From assembly GCF_020921035.1 (NCBI RefSeq), contig NC_063152.1, positions 29,697,903 through 29,761,902 on the forward strand: a stretch of 64,000 nt of DNA. The letters run 5' to 3'. Position 1 is the first letter of the stretch; every line of letters starts with the position of its first letter. The position numbers and the translations under genes were made by a program. Source of the DNA: Rhodamnia argentea. Lineage: Eukaryota > Streptophyta > Magnoliopsida > Myrtales > Myrtaceae. A model generated the notes under the pieces. The model saw nothing but the letters and a program-made list of their open reading frames with translations, was not told the DNA's origin and made no database searches. Below are positions 60,085 to 64,000 of this stretch, in pieces.

Positions 60085-63000
60085 ATGAGGTATAGCCTGC
60101 CGGTTGCGAAGAGAACTCGGGCTCAAACCCGTTCAAGTCGTCGCGATCGTCATCAGAGGGAGGAAATAATTGTGGATGAAGTTGATGAGGGTGTGGAATT
60201 TTTAGGGGAAGCGGATTTGATAGTGGAGAATTGGCGGAATTCAAGTAGGGGTTTGGCAGAAGCGGAGGATGTTATATCGATTGACTCGGTTGATTCTGCT
60301 GATTTGGGCAATGGTGGTGGGGTGCCTGTGGTTGGGGAGAGCGGATTTCTTGATTCCGCTCAATCGAGTTCTTGCATTGGGAAATTAGGTAGGAGGCGCA
60401 AGGATTATTCCCATGTTGATTGTGATGAAGGGGATGTTTCTAGTTATAAGCCAGTTGATGTTAGTACTGTCTTGAACTCTGATTCTACAATGTGTAGGAA
60501 GAAAGAGGGTCCTCTTAAGAATAGTGGGGCTCCTGTGTTTGTGCAGGATGGAAGCATTGGTGAAAGTAGTGGCTTCAAATGTGACAGTGGAAAGAAGGTA
60601 AATTTGACGTCCTCTCCTGGTGGAGATATGGTAGAAACCGGTGCCTGGAAGGTTGATGAGGAACACAGCTACATTGAAATTACGGATGTGTCAGATGAGA
60701 CGGAGACGTCCTCTAATGTGGATGAGATGGAGACATCCTCTAGTGAGGATGAGATGTCGTCCAGTGAGGATAACAATGCAGATTCTGAGGATGAGGATTA
60801 TGTGGGCGAGAAGTCAACGAGTTCTGTTAGCACGGACAACTCAAGTTCTTCTAGTGAGGAGGAAGCAGGAGATGGGAAAGACGCAAGCGAATGTGAGATT
60901 ATGAAAGAAGAAAGTGCTTTTGATGGACCTCAAGAAGGGAAACCTGTGCCCAATTTGAAAAGGAGGAAAGCAAGCCAATGTGACATTACAGAAGAAGAAA
61001 GCGCTTCTGACAGACCTCGAGAAGGGATACCCGTGCCCGATTTGAAGAAGAGGAAAGTATTGGGTTTGAAAATCCTGACTAGTTCTCCTAGAGGTGAAGA
61101 TGACGACAAAGAAAGTGATGTTAATGTCGGTGAAGAGCGCACTTGTGTGGCACTACGAACTCGATCACATTTTGGTAGGCAAGGGAGGGATATGATGAAG
61201 GTTGGCACATGCAGCCATCCAATCTGCCTTGATGATGATGATGATCTTGGCTTATCTCATAAGTACTGTGTCAAATGTGAATTTCTCATTAATCCGGACA
61301 GTCACCATGTAAGAGAAAAAACTTATTTTGGTGCGATGTCAAACTATAGAAAAGCTAGATCAAAGTCAGTTAGAGATCAATCTATGGATGTTAAAGATGA
61401 TGACATCTCTGATAGTGAAAACCGCAACCCTGAAAGCTTTTCATGCAAATCCATTAAGAGGAAAGCTGGTTCAAACATTGATGATGGTGCTGAATGTCCG
61501 CAAAAGGAATGTGGAAAAGGTGAAGATATTCCATCCATGAAGAGAAAAGCTGGTTCAAACATCGATAATGCTGCGGAATGTCTACGAAGGGAATGTGGGA
61601 AAGGTGAAGATTTTCCATTCCTAGCCAAGAGAAAGCGTGTTCGTTCTCCCCAAGATGATGATGTCATCAAAATTCTGGTGGATTCTATTTGGGATAAGGT
61701 GGAGATAAGCCCCAAAAAAGCAGATGCTTTTAGAGATGCAACTTGTGAAGGAGAAACCAATAGGCAAAGCAGTGGATGCATTCTTCCATTGAAATTTACT
61801 TTTGGAGAAGGGGAACCAGAGCAGCTGGAGAAATCAGATTACGAGAAAGAACTGGACAAGCTGTGGGATGAGCTTGACTTTTGTCTCCGGACTCGTGAGA
61901 TCGACTCTTATAATGCCAATCTGGTAGGCGGAGACCAAAACATCTCTCTTCCTTTCTAATTAAGGATGCAGTAATTAATACTGCTGTTGTCATTTTAAGA
62001 CCATTTTGCTTAGTGTAGAGTAACTTAAATTCTTCTTTTTACTCACATTATAGTGGAGCCGCATTATGAATTAGTTTGTCATTCTTACTGAAATTTTTGG
62101 TCTAATTTCACATGGAGATCGTGTTAGTTTTCCTTCTGAGGTGGGACATTGTCAAATTTCAGCATTCAGTTGAAATTTGCTAAACAAACACATGCAGTTC
62201 TCGATGAAACTTAGGCTTGTGTTTTGCATGCCCAGATGACTAAGCAGCCTCAAGTGCGTACTTCCTTCTAGCTCTGATAGCCAGGACCTCCAATGTTCTT
62301 TTGACACGTATTTTAAGGACATCATTTCAAGTTGAATTATATTTGATTCATCGCATCAGTAGTTGCTAATTTTCTGTGCTCTGGGTTGCCTTATTTTTGC
62401 ATTATTTAGTGAACTATTGTGTCTGTTTGCACAAAACTGGTGTTTAATACATCTGTATCGCTCTCTTCATATGTGATTACGAGGAGCAATTCTCTTGTGC
62501 ATGTGCTAAAAGTTTGACATAAGTCCTAGGAATGACAGTAAACTAGCCCGGTTGTTTGATACCCCTCAGCATCTAGAAATCTGCACTTAATTTCTAAAAT
62601 GTTAATTTTGTTGGTTTACTTGTACTGTCAAGTGAACTTCTTTTATGCAGTTTGACCGAAATGTTGAAGTAGCTCATCTTTGCTCCCAGGTTGAAAGTAA
62701 AGATGTTGACCCTCAGCCCGACTTTGATAGAGTGACCCTTTGTAGTCAGGGGAATCATGAGTTTATTCTCGATGAAGAAATTGGAGTCAGATGCAAACAG
62801 TGCTTCTTTCTGAAGCTGGAGATCAAATATCATGCACCATCATTAGTAAGCCCTGAAATCCTTTTCTGCTAGTTTCCTGGTTGTTTTGGCTACCCTGGGT
62901 GTCGCCTCAAGAGAACGACTCTTTCGATCCTCAATCCTGTCCCACTTAAATCGACATAGATTTTAAAGTTTGGACTCGTTCAATGGATTTGGAGACAATT

Positions 63001-64000
63001 TCATATTTCCATTAGATTGTGCTGTCTGTGAATTTCACTCTTAAAGAATTTAGCAAAGTGTGGATCCAATGAATCAAGTTGAGATGATGTAGCTCAAATT
63101 CTAAGGAAAGATATCATCACTTGTTTTCTTCTTATGTTCTTGGGTTCGGTTGTTAATTAATTAACTTATAATTAAAGAAAATTAATTTGAGTGCACTTTC
63201 TCTTCATCTTATTTATAATGTAGAAACTATGAGGCTTATTTCTACCTTTGTGCCCACACTTTTCAGAGTACTGATCCTCTGGAAAAGTCAGGGCGAAGAG
63301 TCTGTGGTAGATATTACCATGAGGACTATTTGCTTGAAAAACTTCGCTCTCAAGACTCCAGTTGCGATCTCCAAGCTGGCCTTCCCTCAGCCAATGTGCA
63401 TGGTACGGTTTGGGACTTAATTCCTGGCGTAAGAAGCAACTTGTATCCACATCAACGTGAAGGCTTTGAGTTCATTTGGAAGAATATAGCAGGAGGAATT
63501 CAGCTTGATGAGCTGAGAAAGCAAACAACAGTTGGCTGCGATGGTGGATGTATCATATCACATGCTCCTGGAACGGGAAAGTCTCGGCTGACTATCGTTT
63601 TTCTTCAAACGTATATGGAACTGTTTCCACGTTGCAGGCCTGTGATCATTGCTCCTCGGAGCATGCTCCTCACGTGGGAAGAAGAGTTTCAAAAGTGGAA
63701 CAAGGATATAGCATTTCATAATCTCAACAATCCCGAGTTTTCTGGGAAGGAAAGTAAGACAGCTATGAGTCTTTTAAGGCTACATAAAATTGGGGACCCG
63801 AGCAAAAAATATGTTCGTATGGCGAAGCTGTATTCGTGGAGGAAAGAAAGCAGCATCCTGGGAATAAGTTACGCACTCTTCAGGTCCCTTACGGGGCAAA
63901 ATAGGAAAGACGGTACGCCTCGAAATAAAACTGAAGATGAGCAGGGGAAAATACTTCTAAAGATTCCTGATCTTTTAGTCCTTGATGAAGGACATACTCC
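60085..64000 (+). CDS. CLSY: CLASSY3/4-type SNF2 chromatin remodeler, 3' end outside the window
   Basis: Exons 60,085-61,923, 62,651-62,845 and 63,267 to the window edge give at least 922 residues; all seen introns are GT-AG and phase 0. The N-terminus MRYSLPVAKRTR is typical of CLASSY proteins, and an in-frame stop sits just before it. Residues 1-613 are disordered, acidic and Ser-rich with basic patches and two internal tandem repeats. The zinc-binding-like CKQC (exon 2) follows. The SNF2 ATPase begins near YPHQREGFEFIW. Walker A is GTGKS (780-784) in SHAPGTGKSRLTIVFLQTY, and the family's DEGH box is at 918-921, at the very end of the window. The C-terminal helicase half is cut off. CLASSY proteins bring RNA polymerase IV (with SHH1 in some cases) to chromatin for siRNA production and DNA methylation (family knowledge). 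Assignment to the CLSY3/4 clade is tentative. Confidence 0.92.

Noticed and set aside
63225..63266. Alternative acceptor after AATGTAG for CLASSY exon 3
   Set aside because: It would add 43 bases and break the frame. The TTTTCAG acceptor at 63,266 keeps the conserved reading frame.

Overview
This is a piece of a dicot plant nuclear genome. Exons are interrupted by short GT-AG introns, the gene families are plant-specific (BOI-type RING ligase, FLZ zinc finger, chloroplast beta-amylase, RLCK-VII kinase, CLASSY remodeler), and the spacers are AT-rich and full of small transposons plus a block of plant mitochondrial DNA. The repeat style made me think of Myrtales (Eucalyptus-like), but that is an inference from memory, not something proven here.

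Layout. Positions 1-16,600 hold no gene I can support. They contain short non-autonomous transposons, one tRNA-derived SINE, simple repeats and degenerate repeats. Next come a BOI-like E3 ubiquitin ligase (16,962-18,226, +, 4 exons), another repeat island (19.2-20.7 kb), an FLZ-type zinc-finger protein (22,668-23,561, +, 2 exons), a further repeat stretch, and an EndoU-family endoribonuclease (27,067-31,122, +, 8 exons). A transposon-rich interval (32.2-38 kb) leads to a plastid beta-amylase of the BAM3 type (38,206-41,023, +, 4 exons). A tiny two-exon gene for a 58-residue membrane-anchored protein lies at 42,502-42,768 (-), followed by an RLCK-VII cytoplasmic kinase (43,763-46,200, -, 4 exons). 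From 46.2 to 60 kb there is no intact gene: transposons, a broken SNARE exon (52,673-52,867, -) and a nuclear insertion of mitochondrial-type DNA (about 55.15-57.24 kb). That insertion carries the 5' end of nad4L and a decayed piece of a phage-type RNA polymerase like those of plant mitochondrial linear plasmids. The window ends inside a CLASSY3/4-type SNF2 remodeler (60,085 onward, +).

The most coherent signal outside the genes is a set of MITE-like elements with inverted-repeat ends. For most of them I could read matching 9-bp direct repeats at both edges, some perfect and others with 1-3 mismatches. This is the target-site size of Mutator-like (MULE) transposons. At least four end-sequence families seem to use it: GGGAAAATTGTC ends, CACTCAAGTG arms, AAATAAGGGC arms, and a GGATCCCCTAACATTG palindrome. 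One large copy sits about 190 bp upstream of the BAM3 TATA box.

The genes do not form a pathway. BAM3 acts in starch breakdown in plastids. FLZ proteins are SnRK1 adaptors, BOI ligases act in stress and gibberellin signalling, RLCK-VII kinases act in immune signalling, and CLASSY proteins guide RNA polymerase IV in RNA-directed DNA methylation. These roles are family knowledge; the sequence shows only the domains and motifs.
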